Origin: Oenanthe sinensis
Lineage: Eukaryota; Streptophyta; Magnoliopsida; Apiales; Apiaceae
Assembly: GCA_028671895.1 (NCBI GenBank)
Contig: CM053810.1
Coordinates: 64,233,501-64,297,500, forward strand
DNA length: 64,000 nt
Reading direction: 5' to 3'
The notes beneath the pieces were generated by a model, which had not been told where the DNA came from, did not search any database, and saw only the letters and a program-made list of their open reading frames with translations. The translations under genes were made by a program, and so were the position numbers. How positions within the stretch are numbered: the stretch's first letter is position 1; each line of letters opens with the position of its first letter. Positions 38,101 through 50,984 of this stretch are shown in pieces.

Positions 38101-39530
38101 ACATCGTGCAGATATGTCTCTTTTATTAATAATTAACCACAGGTTTGGACTGTTGAAGTGGAGTGGGTGTTAGAGTATTTTAATTACTTATTTGAAATAA
38201 ATATCTTATATTGCAAACATAATAATGATTTTATCAAGTTTAAGATTGTAATCTCACTTCACGCAGCAGGTGCCCTCAACTGTTATAAATTATCGAAATC
38301 AGTAAGAAGTTAAGAATCGCAGTAGTACAAATTACAAATTAATCATGACTAGTGAACATGAATCATTTGTATTTAAATTAACAAAATTTACATGTTAGCT
38401 TTTCAAAGGGAAAAATTGAAGAAACATATTCTATGCTCTACAGGAAATTAAATACACTTAGAAACATATGCTATGCTGTACAGGAAATTAAATACACTTA
38501 ATTCTAGACGCAAAATAGATTTTATTGGTTTATTAAAATTTAAATATACCGTGAATCTAGAAGTATTATCGATAGAAATTGAATTTGTTAAAGTTGCCGA
38601 CAATGTAAAATTACAATATAGTTTGAAGTGAACATGAGCTTTATAGATCGCTATGTGAAAAAATACATGGACAATACGTACGCTAGGATAACTCAAACTC
38701 ATTAAAACTTAAGAAACTGTCATAATATTAAAACAGTTAGAACATACTGTATTCAGCATTCATGAATTTTACAATTTTACATATATCATTCTTCGCGAGA
38801 CATTAATGCTCTAATTTTAAACATATATAGACGGCTGAGATAATAAATTTCATATAAAATTGATGGGATGGAGGGAATATGATTTATCTAACAAACCTAA
38901 TTCATAAAAAATAAAAATAAAATACTTTTAGCTAGATTGTGTTTGGCAATTTGAATTTCATTTCAAATGATGGATTTCAAATTCTCATATTTGTACTAGC
39001 ATTTGAATGTATTGGAATTCAAATCAAAATCAAAATCCAAATTTAAATTTTTATGATTATCTAAACATTTTATTTGATCAAATCCAAAATTTTAAATAAA
39101 AATCATATACTCAAATCCAGAATTTCAAATGAAATTCACATATCGTATTTCTAAGTCTCTAAAACTTGGCATGTAAAAATAGCTACAGATTAATTAGTTT
39201 TACCTCCCAAAGTTCCCATCTTGTACAAAAGTTTAAATATACTCCACTAGTTCTTATACATTGTTTGGAAAGGGTTCTTTTTTATAGACACACACTAGAG
39301 TACTCAGATTAGTAGTTCTTTCAAAATTTGAATAAAGATATAAGAAGGCTTATAGATGCTGGATGAGATCTATATATTGTTATTTGAAGCTGGGTTGTCG
39401 AGAGTATAATTAAATTCGTGCAGATTAATACTAGTTAGCTATGGAGTAGTTAACATCGGTATAAATTAAAGAGGAGGTATTATCAAGTTGTGTGTATTAT
39501 TCGCAAACAAATATTGTAATATACACATAG
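35101..39530. other. AT-rich intergenic region, no gene seen
   Basis: It holds copy 2 of the repeat at 26330-26570 (36190-36395), a 40-bp tandem duplication (38420-38500: GAAACATAT..CTATGCT.TACAGG) and AT-rich filler. No frame has a recognisable domain. Confidence 0.4.
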
Positions 39531-39539
39531 TAATTAGTA

Positions 39540-39734
39540 CTCCTTCTGTTGTTTGATTTTTTTGGCACATCAGGAGCCTTGATTACATGGTTAAAGTTAT
39601 TATTTTTGAATTTTTTCTTATGAATAAAAATATTAAATTAAAATTTTTATTCAAAAAAATTTAAAAATAATAATTTTAATTATTTGGTCAAAACTCTTAA
39701 AATATGTGTCAATGGTGAATTATTTCCAAACAGA
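39540..39734. mobile_element. Stowaway-type MITE, eroded right end
   Basis: It starts CTCCTTCTGTTGTTTGATTT after a TA. The core has an arm TGGTTAAAGTTATTATTTTT whose inverse AATAATAATTTTAATTATTTGG follows. The same core arms occur in the MITE at 41798-42028, so they belong to one family. Confidence 0.6.
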
Positions 39735-41797
39735 TTGCAAGTCGATCGCATGGAAATTGTACGTTTTTGTCGGTTAGATCACAAAAGACTGGATTGCTAA
39801 TTTTCTTAAATATATATGAAATCACATTTTTATGATTTAGTCAATGTTTGGTATAACTTATAAATATTTATAATATATATCTTAATTTATAAATTAATCG
39901 TAAATTCTTAAGGCATATCAAAACTCTTTATCTTTTCATCAATGTGTGCTATAATTAGTTTAAGCACACAATTGTACTTAAAATGCATCATCTATGTTGC
40001 ATGTGTTCGGTAATAATGAATTTCGAATAATAATTTGAATTTTTATTTCTAATTTTTAAATTTATACTTATTAAATTTTAAGATTTCAAATTAGCCATTT
40101 TTTAAAAAGAAATGGGGGGTGGGAGTAATAAAGCTAGGTACATGATTACGATTGATTGATGTTTAGCATTATTTCTTTCTCGTAGCAACAACAAGTTGGC
40201 CTTTGTTTTGTCAACTTAATTACATGCCAATTTTAGTTGACATGTGAGTTGAGGGGACCATCAACAGCAACAGTAATTAGCAATATAATTTGATATCTTG
40301 ATTTATGTTGCTCAAGTTGAGTTAAGATATTAACGATAAAATGGATATATATTTTTTGAGATAAGAGTTTAAATAGCAGCAAGAAGATATACCGTATCTG
40401 TATGTATGACATTTTTTATAATTAATTTTACAAGTATAACATGTATCTTTTTACGAAATTTTGTATATTTTATATATTTGGATTAAAGAGAATACAATGT
40501 TAGATCTCAAACGTTATAAGCGAAGAGGACCTAACTCTAGTAAAATTAGAGTTCATGAGAAGCAAATCAACATCGAGTTATTTTCGAAATTGGGAATGGA
40601 ATTTTATTTTTTGAAAGTTTGCGAATGGAATTTAAGAATGCCTGGGAATTCTTTTTTTTTTTTCTCATGCTTGATTTGATACGAGGATATGAGCTGCAAA
40701 TTTTCCTCAACAAGAATATATAAGGATAGCCACAACAATATCGTAAAAGCGTATACATGCATGTAGAGAATATCGTAAAAGCGTATACATGCATGTAGGT
40801 CCTTTGGCCATTCATTGCACGTCATTGATCATTCACATCTAAATGAATTAAGGTAATACCCAAACTGCCCATTTTACCATTTTTACCAAACTTGACTGAT
40901 TTACTGTACGTGGACAATTTGCACTGTTGGATGTCACTCTCAAGCTCGACAGCTGATATAAGGCCTAATTAAAATCCACCTAACCAGTTGTGAATGATAT
41001 CTTACTAACAGTACCCAAGATTTAATTTAGCAAACATAAAAAAAAAACAGTACTACAAAGAATCATCAGTTAATAACACAACTACCTTGGGCAGAAAAGA
41101 GATGATCACTGAAAGACAGGTTTCTATATTTAACTACATACGATAGAGTCCGGATTTGTATGTTTGGTTTCATTTTAACGATAACTCCAAAGTTTTTGTT
41201 TTCTCTCTTTTAAGAAGTTTTTTTACGGGTAATTTTTAGATATGTGAAATAATATTTATGCGAAATTAGTAATTTTGGAACATCATCTCCGACGTAAAAT
41301 ATGATGCGGAGTAGAGTAAAACACGATAGAAGCCTGTAATGTACTAATGTAGTATATTTGTGTGAAAATGTCTTATTGTGTGATTTGAGTTAATGGAATG
41401 AAGATTCTGATTTCAAAATAAAATAAAATAAATAAATAAATTATCGTATACTTTATTTTAAAATGTTTAGAGAGAACCCTTTTTTATATTCAGCAAGTGT
41501 TGTGTGCGGGAAAATTTAGTCTGTCAACTGTTATCATCGACGACCGGATACTCAGGTAGCCTAACTAACACTTAGCAGTGGACCTTCCTTTCAATTTGTC
41601 CCTATCCCCTCGATCCGTACCTGGTTTGTGTTCAAATGAAATTTAGTCATAATACAGTATGATTATTTGGCATAATGATCTCGTTTATATGTGGTGTGAA
41701 CATCTGGGCCAAGTGGCCAACCCATAAAGCAAATCATGTTTGGTCATTGAATCTTAGTAAAGCCCACGATCATGGTATTGAAGATCCAAATATATTA
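39735..41797. other. Intergenic with a 30-bp tandem duplication
   Basis: AATATCGTAAAAGCGTATAC followed by ATGCATGTAG is present twice in tandem at 40738-40798. The rest shows no gene; frames at 40461 and 40567 are short and overlap on opposite strands. Confidence 0.45.
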
Positions 41798-42028
41798 CTC
41801 ACTCCGTTTGTTAATAATTGACACTTGATTTTTTGTTAGCATGTTTATGAGCATTGACCATATAGTTAAAAATATTATTTTTAAAATTTTCTTTTTTTTG
41901 AATAAAAGTATTTATGTAATATTTTTATTTTAAAAAAAATTTAAAAATAATAATTCTAACTATGTGGTCAATTCTCCTAAAAATGTGTGTCAGAAAATCA
42001 AATGTCAAATATTATCCGACAGAGGGAG
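41798..42028. mobile_element. Stowaway-type MITE
   Basis: The ends are CTCACTCCGTTTGTTAATAA and ATTATCCGACAGAGGGAG with TA on both sides. Long subterminal inverted arms (TGACCATATAGTTAAAAAT and TAACTATGTGGTCA) can form a hairpin. The element is 231 bp and non-coding, of the CTCCCTCCGT Tc1/mariner-derived class. Confidence 0.8.
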
Positions 42029-42209
42029 TACATGCCCTTACTCAAATATTAAAATTATAACATAAGAAATTAGATAAAAAGTAAAATAAATTTGAAAGTT
42101 AATTTCTTTCCACCAAAACTAATTTGATTAGACAATATATTTTATGATTTATTTACTGAGATTTTAATTTCTCAATTTTTCAATTTAATATATTCTTCTA
42201 GAATCTATA

Positions 42210-44284
42210 TCTATACTATATTATTAAACTCGAAAATTTCAAAAAAATTGTAGTCAGTCGTCATTTGCCGATATTTAAGCCTGGTAGTTGATTAATTATT
42301 GAGACTAGTTTTAAAACATTAATTTTTTAACTAAAATATATATTTGATTAATCTCCTAAGTAAAATACATTACATATTAATTTTTTAAATAAAATACATT
42401 TTTATACAAAATGCACAAATATTATCCTATTAAAATATAAATAAAATATATACATATAATATCAAATAAATTTTAAAATATTATTATTAAAATATAAATA
42501 AATATAAATCATATAAAGAAAATATTAAAAAATTCGATGCACGCATCTAACGGGATATAAACTAATCTATACTATAATACTCCCTCCGTCCCTCCCATTT
42601 CTTTATAAATGGATTGGGCACGGAGGTTAAGAAAAATGAATGATGTGGTGGAAAAGTGTAAGAAAAATTAGTAAAGTGCTGAGACTATTTAAGGTATAAA
42701 GTGAATATAGCGGAGGAAAATAGTAAGTGTAGTTGATTTTTATATTATAAAACTTTATTATTTTTGGAAACGTAAAGAATTGACAGGGACGTCCAAAAGA
42801 GGAAACTGTAAAAAAATGGATGAGACAGATGGAGTATTATAAGCAAAGCATGAGTTTATTGTTGGTTTGCTTGTTGGTAACACTTTCCAAAAAATTGTTA
42901 TAATTTATTTTATTTATAACATAATATTAGTTATAATAATATAATATAGATAATATAATAGTAAATGGTACAAATCTAATACAATTGTAACAAATACAGA
43001 TGATTTATATATCTCAACATCAATACTACTCAAATTCTATTAAAATTATAAATTATTATTTCTTTTAAAATAATTTATTTTATTTATAATATAATATTTG
43101 TTATAATAATATAACATAGATAACATAATAGTAAGTGGTACAGGTCAATGGTAATCAATGCAGTTGATTTATATATCTCAATCTCAATACTACTAAAACT
43201 CTATTAAAATTTTAATTTATAATTTCTTTTAAAATCCTATTAAAATTTCAAAAAAATAAATATATATAATCTATATTTTGACTATCCCTTCTTTTTGTTT
43301 CATCTAAAATTAAATCTTAATAATATATTATGTCTAAATAATAACATAAAATTTAAACTTAAATTAAAATTTATACTTTTTATTTAATGTAATTGTATTA
43401 AATACAATCTATTTACAGAATTCAGTTTCACCACCGTTTAAAGTCTCTAATTCATTTAAAATACCAATCAATTAAATAAAACTCATGAATATAATAATAA
43501 TATTATATATATATATTAAATTTTATTAAAATTATATACTAAATACATTAGAGATATCTCAATTAATCGCTCCCAAATTATTCAATTCATTTAAAACTAT
43601 TACTCATAATCAAATCTAACAAATATTATAATATTATTATTATTTTATCTATTTTAAGTTTTAAGATAAGAACTAATTAATTACATATCAAGAATGATAT
43701 AATATTATTATCATTCTATCTATAACATAAATATCTTAATTTAATTACTACTCAAATTATTTAATTTATTTTAAATATATTAAAAAAAATAAAAAATATG
43801 TGCATCGCACGAGTTACAGGTTAGTATTATTAAAACCGAAACATTAAAAATTTGGTAGTTGGTCGGTATTTGGGCTGGATAATTGTTATTGAGGCTAATT
43901 CTTAAAAATTAATCTCCTAATTAAAACATATATCAAATTAATCTCCTAATTAAAATATATCTCAAATTAATCTCTCAACGAATACATATCTCTATACAAG
44001 CTTACAAATATTAACTTATTAAACATTAATTTTCTGACTAAAACACATCTCACATTAATATCCTAACTAATACACATCTTAAAATAAAACACACATATAT
44101 TGTCTTATTAAAATACAAATGCAAAAACATATGAAAAATTATATAAAAATATATACATATAATATTAAATAAAATTTAAATTATTATTATAAAAATTAAA
44201 TTCAAATTATATGAAAATTATCAAAATAAAATTTATTTAATATATTAATACAATCCGTCTGTACATCGCACGTGATATAAATTA
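42210..44284 (+). mobile_element. Second Helitron train with nested MITE
   Basis: Unit 1: TCTATACTATATTATTAAAC (42210) to CTAA (42565). Unit 2 begins directly at 42566 (TCTATACTATAATA), is interrupted by a Stowaway MITE at 42580-42834, and ends TTAG at 43824 after the hairpin GTGC-ATC-GCAC (43800-43810). Unit 3 continues with ATTATTAAAACCGAAAC and ends TTAG at about 44284 after GTACATCGCAC. None has Rep or helicase coding capacity. Confidence 0.65.
42580..42834. mobile_element. Stowaway MITE inside Helitron unit 2
   Basis: The ends are CTCCCTCCGTCCCTCCCATT and AATGGATGAGACAGATGGAG with TA duplications at 42578-42579 and 42835-42836. It is 255 bp and non-coding. The clean ends imply that it is younger than the Helitron it interrupts. 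Confidence 0.9.
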
Positions 44285-44344
44285 GTATATTTAATATATG
44301 GTTCTTCCCATCTTTCTTTCTCAATTTCTCCGAAGTTCCACTTA

Positions 44345-44782
44345 GGGGTCGTTTGGTTCTAGAGTTTCTGGAATGAGGTATGAGTTTAAAATGGATAAAA
44401 CCCATATATGGTTTTTGCTTCATTTTTTTAAATCTCAACCTCATACCTCAAACTCATAAGATACGAGTTTTTGATACCCAGAGGTGTGTATGAGGGAAAT
44501 GGTACGAGTATCAATTTTAATATTATTATTTGATTGTTGATAATTAACATTATTAATAATCAAATAATAATAATATATAGATTCAAACATTACTAGTAAT
44601 AAAAAAATATTTAAATTTTTACATAATAAATTTAATTATTAATTCAATAATAATTAAAATTAAATAAATTCATTCCAAAATTAAACCAAACACATGATAT
44701 TAATAATATAATTTCATCCTCATATCAGTTTAACCCGATTCCTAATACCAAACTCATATTAACTCATGAACCAAACGACCCC
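44345..44782. mobile_element. MITE with GGGGTCGTTTGGTTC ends
   Basis: The inverted ends GGGGTCGTTTGGTTC and GAACCAAACGACCCC are exact over 15 bases. TTA precedes and TAA follows, as in the Tourist/Harbinger group. The interior holds TGAGGTATGAG/CTCATACCTCA inverted repeats and no gene. Confidence 0.85.
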
Positions 44783-45717
44783 TAAAAGTATAAATAATTA
44801 AATTGTAAAACACATAATAAAAGTAGAAGCATTTCCTCCGAACTCTATCCAGAAAAGGACAATTTTAGTTGTGTTTTGGTTGCCTATTCAATACCCGGTT
44901 ATTTGAACTTTCTGAAAAGTAGGTTTTGGTAACGTTGTTTGGTTGAATAAAATAGGGGAAGTGGAAATTATTTAGGAACTTGAAATACCCATAATATGTG
45001 AGAAGTTGCTTACCCACTCCAACTTTGATTATTTAAAATTCATATAAATTTAAATGCCTGTACTAACAATCAAATAATTTTTTTCATTTCCTGTTAATTT
45101 TAAATATCAGGGAAATAATATTTCCCGTAGGTACGAACTTAATTCCTACATGCAAACAAATAAACACATAATATTTTGAGGTTTGGTGTACAAATTATGA
45201 TAACTAATATGTATTTATATATACACTAAGTATCTGTGTGTATATTAGTTTACAAATTAATTTATTATTTTTTGTATTCATTTATTTTTTAGATTTAAAT
45301 TACTTAATTTTTGTTAAATTATTAATCGTCAAGTTTACATTTTTTAGAACTTGAACTGAAAATGTGAGAACTTTTTTGTTAACTTATTATCTTGTTATTA
45401 GAATTTAAATTTATTTATTTTGCTTGATATTTATATGTTCCTGAATCGTGAGCCATATTTGAATATGAATTGTTCAAGTTATTTGCGAACATTTTCATAA
45501 ACACTAACGAATCAAATTCAAACAAAATATTAGTCTCGATAAAAGTTTGACTTCAAAACATTTTAAACAAACTGAATATGAAAAGCATGAAGTTCGGGTG
45601 GAGTCAAGTTATTTACACCCGACCGCTAAAGGAAGCGAGTAAGAAACACAGTGAAAAGAAAACAATCAAATTACTAGTGGTATTAGTAATATTAAAAAAA
45701 GAAAAAAGAAAGAGAGG
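44783..45717. other. Intergenic and CBSX upstream region
   Basis: AT-rich sequence; the last 150 bases, purine-rich up to the ATG at 45718, should contain the 5'UTR of the CBS-domain gene. No convincing TATA element stands out. Confidence 0.4.
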
Positions 45718-48034
45718 ATGGCCTTAATTCCTACGCCGGAAACCTTATCCCTTGCCGTTATAACCAAGTGTGACAATTACAAGTCCACCGCCGTGTTCCA
45801 CCCCTCGTGCCTTGCCTTCACGTCCGCCGTTTCTTTATCCTCCGCTCGCCGCTCCTCATGCTCCCTCGTCAAACCCCTCGCTTCTGCCACCACCTTCATG
45901 TCCACTCCCGTTCCGGTTAGTCTATTTTCTTCTTATTATTATGTATACATTTACACTCAGCTCAGACACCCAATTTAATACACTATATATATATATATAT
46001 TTTTCTATGTACTTGTTCAAGTTACAGATCTTAAGAACCATGTTAATGTTAATGTATTAAAGGTCATTCATTTCCTGTTTTTTCTGCAAATATCCCATTC
46101 TGTTTTCTTCTGATTCCCTTTATTCAACAGCCAAAAAATGGATTATATACTGTGGGTGATTTTATGACTAAAAAAGAGGAATTGCACGTGGTCAAACCAA
46201 CAACAACTGTAGATGAAGGTAATTTTCTGTTCGTTGACCATTTTCATGTGTCTATTGTCCTACGACTAACAATTTTGTGTTGTTTAGCATTGAATGCTCT
46301 TGTAGAGAACAGGATAACTGGTTTTCCTGTCATTGACGACGAGTGGAAATTGGTAAGTATTTCTTAATCTAGATTATGTTTCTGCGAATATCATTTTATA
46401 TTATATTACCTTTGGCAGGAGAACACCAAACTGGTAGAATTCTTATTAGGTGTAGTTTCACTTCTGTACACAATAAGTACGGTTGAGATATTTGTTGGCC
46501 CTTGACAGGGCTGCTTTATAATATATGTTTGTTTTCTGGAGCATTGCTGAATGTATTGACTGTTTTCTGAGTAATGCTCCCTTGGTTAAATTTGTAATGC
46601 ATGCCAATGTTTGAGTGTGTGTTTCCACTACACCAATTAAGTTTTAACCTGGTCTGTGTTGAGAACCGGAGATTCAGTGTCAAGTTCAATTCTCCCAGTA
46701 TGCTTTGAATTTGGTTACATCAAATACAAATATATACATGGAAAGAGGGCAGGGTCAATAGATTTTAAAATTTTCCAAGGTTACAGCTTGAAAGCTTTGG
46801 ACATGGTTGCTTTAAATAACTGATTGCAACCTTAGTCGTACATTTTATTCAGAAGTAACCTTTTACGCTTATGAAATATATATGCCTGAGGGAGAGTACA
46901 GAAAACTGAGTTACTTCGTTACCTTAGAGGCAAAGAGAATAACATGATTCAGTAAGTTCCTCTCACTGAATGGTTGACTATTGACAGGTCTTGAATTTCT
47001 ATAACAGTTCTGCCATTATTTAATATATTGGTCAGTGGTATAATCATTTTGCCTAAAGAAGTTTAGAGAATGAATAAGTGCAGTGAGACTATGTATGGAA
47101 TCTAATTAAGCTCATGGATTAAGCTGACAAATTTAGTAAACGGATAAAGGCTCTACACTTTGCGGAAGGAATGAGCAGATTCCGAATGAAATTCGTTGGG
47201 ATGGGTAGAAAGCAAGTTTTAGTTTGACACTGTTTCGAGTCTTCTTAAACTATGTCATCAAAAGTAGACTACACAATAGCAACAGGGTTTATGCCTTGGG
47301 CATTGCTTCGAAGCCATTGCCACTTTGCTGGTTGAAAATATCATGGCATAGCCTTCTTTGCTAAATTTTAAATTAAGCTGCCTTTTTCAAGAAGAGATTT
47401 GAGTTATTGATCTGTATTCATCTGAAAACATTCATGTGAGTTAATTTGGTAAAGTATAGCCATACGCTATCTGCTGACAGTATATGAACTAATCATACTG
47501 ATAAAAGTAATTATGTACTCTAAGAATTCCAAGGTACTTTGTTGCTGCAGGTTGGTCTTGTTTCAGATTATGATCTACTTGCATTGGATTCTATATCAGG
47601 TATGAAAAAGTAACAATATCATCCTTAAAGATAAGCTTGACCTCATTTCATTGATTATTGAAGTAAAATAAAATAGCAAACTATCTTTTTTCTTAGTCTG
47701 CTGAAGACGTTTGGTGTCCTTTTTTTAGTCGTTTTACAAAAGCATTTATTATGCATGCACACCGTGGCACTTTATTTTACATTTGTTTCCTCTCAAACTT
47801 GCTATGCTTGTTCAATTAATTTTGTCATTCGATATCCGTATAGCAGAAACCATTTAATATTTTCTATGATGTCAGATAGAGATTAGCATATTTTTAGGAA
47901 CAATAGATTTTATGGAGAACACCATTTTAATAAGTAATGTTTTCAAACTATCAACTGATAAAGTTTCTGTAGTGAAAGATGTGAACTTAAAAAACCTTAA
48001 TGTAAGGATTCAGGATTGCCACTAGGCAAAGGCT

Positions 48035-48072
<38 letters not shown>

Positions 48073-49167
48073 CACCAAAGGTCTTCGGTTCAAATGCTTA
48101 CTTCCTCTTGGGTTCGAATCCTTACTTACCCGTATAGGACTTTCTCCGTATACTCGATAATCTGTTATTCTATTATAAAAAAACATATATAATGTACAAA
48201 AGAACTTTGACTCGATACGAGTACTATAACTATACTTTCAAATAAACACCCCCCCCCCCCCCCCCCCCCCACATATGACAAATTTAATGCCAGCTACAGA
48301 GGCTGGAGTACATTTCTGCACTTTATTACCTGTTGATTTATATTTCCATCCGGGGATGGCAAGAATTAGCCATTTGTTTTTTCTCCTTTGACTAAATGCA
48401 TAATGTTCATCCAGGTACCGGTCGATCTGATACAAGTATGTTTCCTGAAGTTGACAGCACATGGAAAGTAGGTGTTATCTAATCCACTCATGAAATTTAT
48501 ATACAAATAAGTTACTACCTCCAAAATAGTACATTAGACCACTGGTCCAAATGCACCTGTCTTTACTGATCTTTGATTACCATGAGTCCATGATGCCTAA
48601 ATTATTTCTTTGTACCCAAGGCAATGATCCATCAGAAGTTGTTTTTATTTGATAAGTAAAATCACAGTAATTCTGATGTATAGTCCATGCTTATTACAAA
48701 AAACAAGAAAGGATCTTTGGATTCTCTTACGAAATCGTGGCCTCTGGATGCAGACATTCAATGAAGTGCAAAATTTGCTTAGTAAAACAAATGGGAAACT
48801 GGTTGGTGATTTGATGACACCAGCTCCTGTGGTTGTGAGGGAATCAACAAATCTTGAAGATGCTGCTAAGTATGGTCAAGTGATCCTTTGTTAGGTTTGA
48901 CTATTGTACACTCATGTACTGAGATATTGGTTTTCGTTAATTTCAGATTGTTGCTCGAAACGAAATATCGCCGACTTCCGGTCGTAGATAGTGTAGGAAG
49001 GCTGGTAAGCATATTAGTGTTATCTTGTCATTAGCTTTGATTTTTTCCCAAGTGTTGCCTCAAACATTTACTGCACCTTGAAGGTTGGCATCATAACAAG
49101 GGGGAATGTTGTCAGAGCTGCCCTTCAAATAAAACGAGCTGCTGAAGCAGCTACATTTTCAGTATGA
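45718..49167 (+). CDS. CBSX2: CBS-domain protein, chloroplast (CBSX1/CBSX2 type)
   Basis: Eight exons: 45718-45915, 46131-46218, 46288-46352, 47551-47599, 48415-48467, 48754-48869, 48947-49004 and 49084-49167. Phases match and give 236 aa. Residues 1-65 are rich in Ser, Ala and Arg with few acids, typical of a plastid transit peptide. The mature part starts about 67 (PKNGLYTVGDFMTKKEELHV). CBS1 covers about 75-135 (NRITGFPVIDDEWKLVGLVSDYDLL) and CBS2 about 168-230 (VGDLMTPAPVVV, YRRLPVVD, VGIITRGNVVRAAL). Stand-alone CBS pair proteins of this type bind adenosine nucleotides and activate plastid thioredoxins in the ferredoxin-thioredoxin system. CBSX1 and CBSX2 cannot be told apart safely. No damage is visible. 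Confidence 0.95.
48036..48069 (+). repeat. Poly-C tract (34 C) in CBSX intron 4
   Basis: An uninterrupted run of C in intron 4. The length may be affected by sequencing or assembly. The strand bias (C on the sense strand) means the transcript would carry a C run and the template a G run. Confidence 0.9.
48070..48190 (+). repeat. Possible tRNA-derived SINE fragment
   Basis: Between the two C runs lies GGTTCGAATCC (48111-48121), an exact pol III B-box, preceded by a similar GGTTCAAATGC at 48088, and followed about 60 bases later by an A-rich end (48176-48183). No clear A-box is visible because the upstream part is the C run, so this is tentative. Confidence 0.35.
48249..48270 (+). repeat. Poly-C tract (22 C) in CBSX intron 4
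   Basis: A second C run in the same intron, 179 bases after the first, in the same orientation. Confidence 0.9.
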
Positions 49168-49868
49168 ATTTGCAGAAAGTTTTAATGGGTAAGACATGAA
49201 TCACATGTGCTCTTGTTTTATCTGTACAATATGGGAAACCTTGGCATCTATGCTCAGAAACTGCATGGTATGCAAAGTATTTAAAACTTGAAGTTGAGGC
49301 GTGTAAAATTTTGTCATGCCTACAAGGCTGAAAAAAAAGACGTGCCAGAACACTAGTTGAGGGTCATTGCAACTGCGTATTTTCTTCACTCAGTTGTACA
49401 AATAGGAAAAGTGTGAGAATAAAGATAGATGCACGACATTTTTCTGAATGTCTGTTGCATAGCACCTCAAATCTCAATTATACTGAGCTTGCTGGGTTCA
49501 AGATAGATTTTTAATTGTTATGTTATCTTGGGACATTTTTCTGTGTTGCCTAGTTGATCAATGATAATATCTTATATGTTTTACACTTTACATATGGTAT
49601 TGCCAGTGGGATAAGGGATGTTTGGATTTCTAAATAAATCTAAAAAGCTTAGAAAAAGTTTGCAATGCCAGTGAGTTTGGTTCTTACTTTGTTGTCTTTC
49701 TTTATATATTATTATTTTATTTTATATTTACTAAATTTTCTTTATATATTATTTAGTAAAAATGCTACTTTTTACTAAAGTGATTGGAATTCTTGTAATT
49801 AGTCATGTGAACAAGAAAATAACAAATATGATTACTTCTTTTGTAAGATTTGTGAGTTCTGATTCTTA
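49168..49868. other. CBSX 3'UTR and downstream sequence
   Basis: The first 200-300 bases after the stop are probably 3'UTR. The sequence then becomes AT-rich and holds no gene. Confidence 0.4.
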
Positions 49869-50302
49869 GAGCAAGTTCAGATGCTAAATTTCTATTGCTA
49901 TTACTATAATTTGACACTAAAAAGTGTTTTTTGTTGTTAAAACAGAACTTCAACTCCAATGCTAGTCGTATTTTGTAACCAAATAATTTCTAAAAAGTGT
50001 TTTTTGTTGTTAAAATAGAACTTCAACTCCAATGCTAGTCGTATTTTGTAACCAAATAATTTCAAATTTAACTAATTTTTGTCTCTCCCCCAAAATTTTA
50101 TTTAAAGTTCATTATGTTATTTATGTTTATTTGATGATGTGGCATGGATGTGTTTATGCATCCTTAGTTTCAAATTTAGAACCAAGTATGTATATATGCA
50201 TATTTGCATTCAAATATAAAACCCTTTTGAAGTTGAATTTTTTAGCATTTGGTTTCAAATTATAGAAATGACACCATATATAGCATTGGATTGGAGTTGC
50301 TC
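49869..50302. mobile_element. Tourist-type MITE with 73-bp internal tandem repeat
   Basis: The ends are GAGCAAGTTCAGATGCTA and TAGCATTGGATTGGAGTTGC plus TC, flanked by TTA at 49866-49868 and 50303-50305. Two adjacent copies of a 73-bp unit (49917-49989 and 49990-50062) differ at a single visible position. The element is non-coding. Confidence 0.82.
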
Positions 50303-50739
50303 TTATAAGATCGGTAAATATACATATTGTTACATATACGAATATCAAAATAATAATATATAAATTCAAACTGTTGAGCGGAAAAAAAATACATTCAGGT
50401 CTGAAATCTATCATCACTAGTTCAAATATTGGTCGAAGAAAATTGTCTTTAAGAATTTTGTCTAGAAATAGTAAAACAATATTTCACATCTTTGGAAATA
50501 ATTCTTTCATAAAGTGTTGTAATTTAAAGAAATCTATGGCTAAATGGTAGAGTTGGGTAAGGATATTAATCGAATCAACTTTGTAGGATTTAACAAGATC
50601 ATGCTATCTTACTGAGGTAAAGCAGGGGAGGTATTATTTATTCTAAAGAAATTCTCAACCAGATCGTTCGATTCGATAATATAAGTGAGAAGAAGAAAAG
50701 AAACTTCATTAATTAATATATTACTCTAATATGCTAGTA

Positions 50740-50984
50740 CCTCTGTTTTTTTTATATTCATTGTTCGACTTTTCTGCACGCATTTCAGAATGTTAAGAAG
50801 TGTTTTGACCGTATATATAAAATAATTATTTTTTTTAAAAAAAATTTGAATAAAAATATATAACTTGTACTGAAATTCACAAAAAGATTTTTTCTAAAAT
50901 AATTATTTTAATTTTACAATTAAAATATTTTAAATTACGTGTAAAAAAATCAAACAAATTTGACAAAAATATGAAAACAGAGAG
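50740..50984. mobile_element. Stowaway-type MITE
   Basis: The ends are CCTCTGTTTTTTTTATATTC and AATATGAAAACAGAGAG, with TA on both sides. It is 245 bp, AT-rich and non-coding. Confidence 0.65.

Noticed and set aside
48111..48121. tRNA gene (B-box GGTTCGAATCC)
   Set aside because: No cloverleaf, no A-box and no acceptor stem can be formed around it; at most a SINE fragment.
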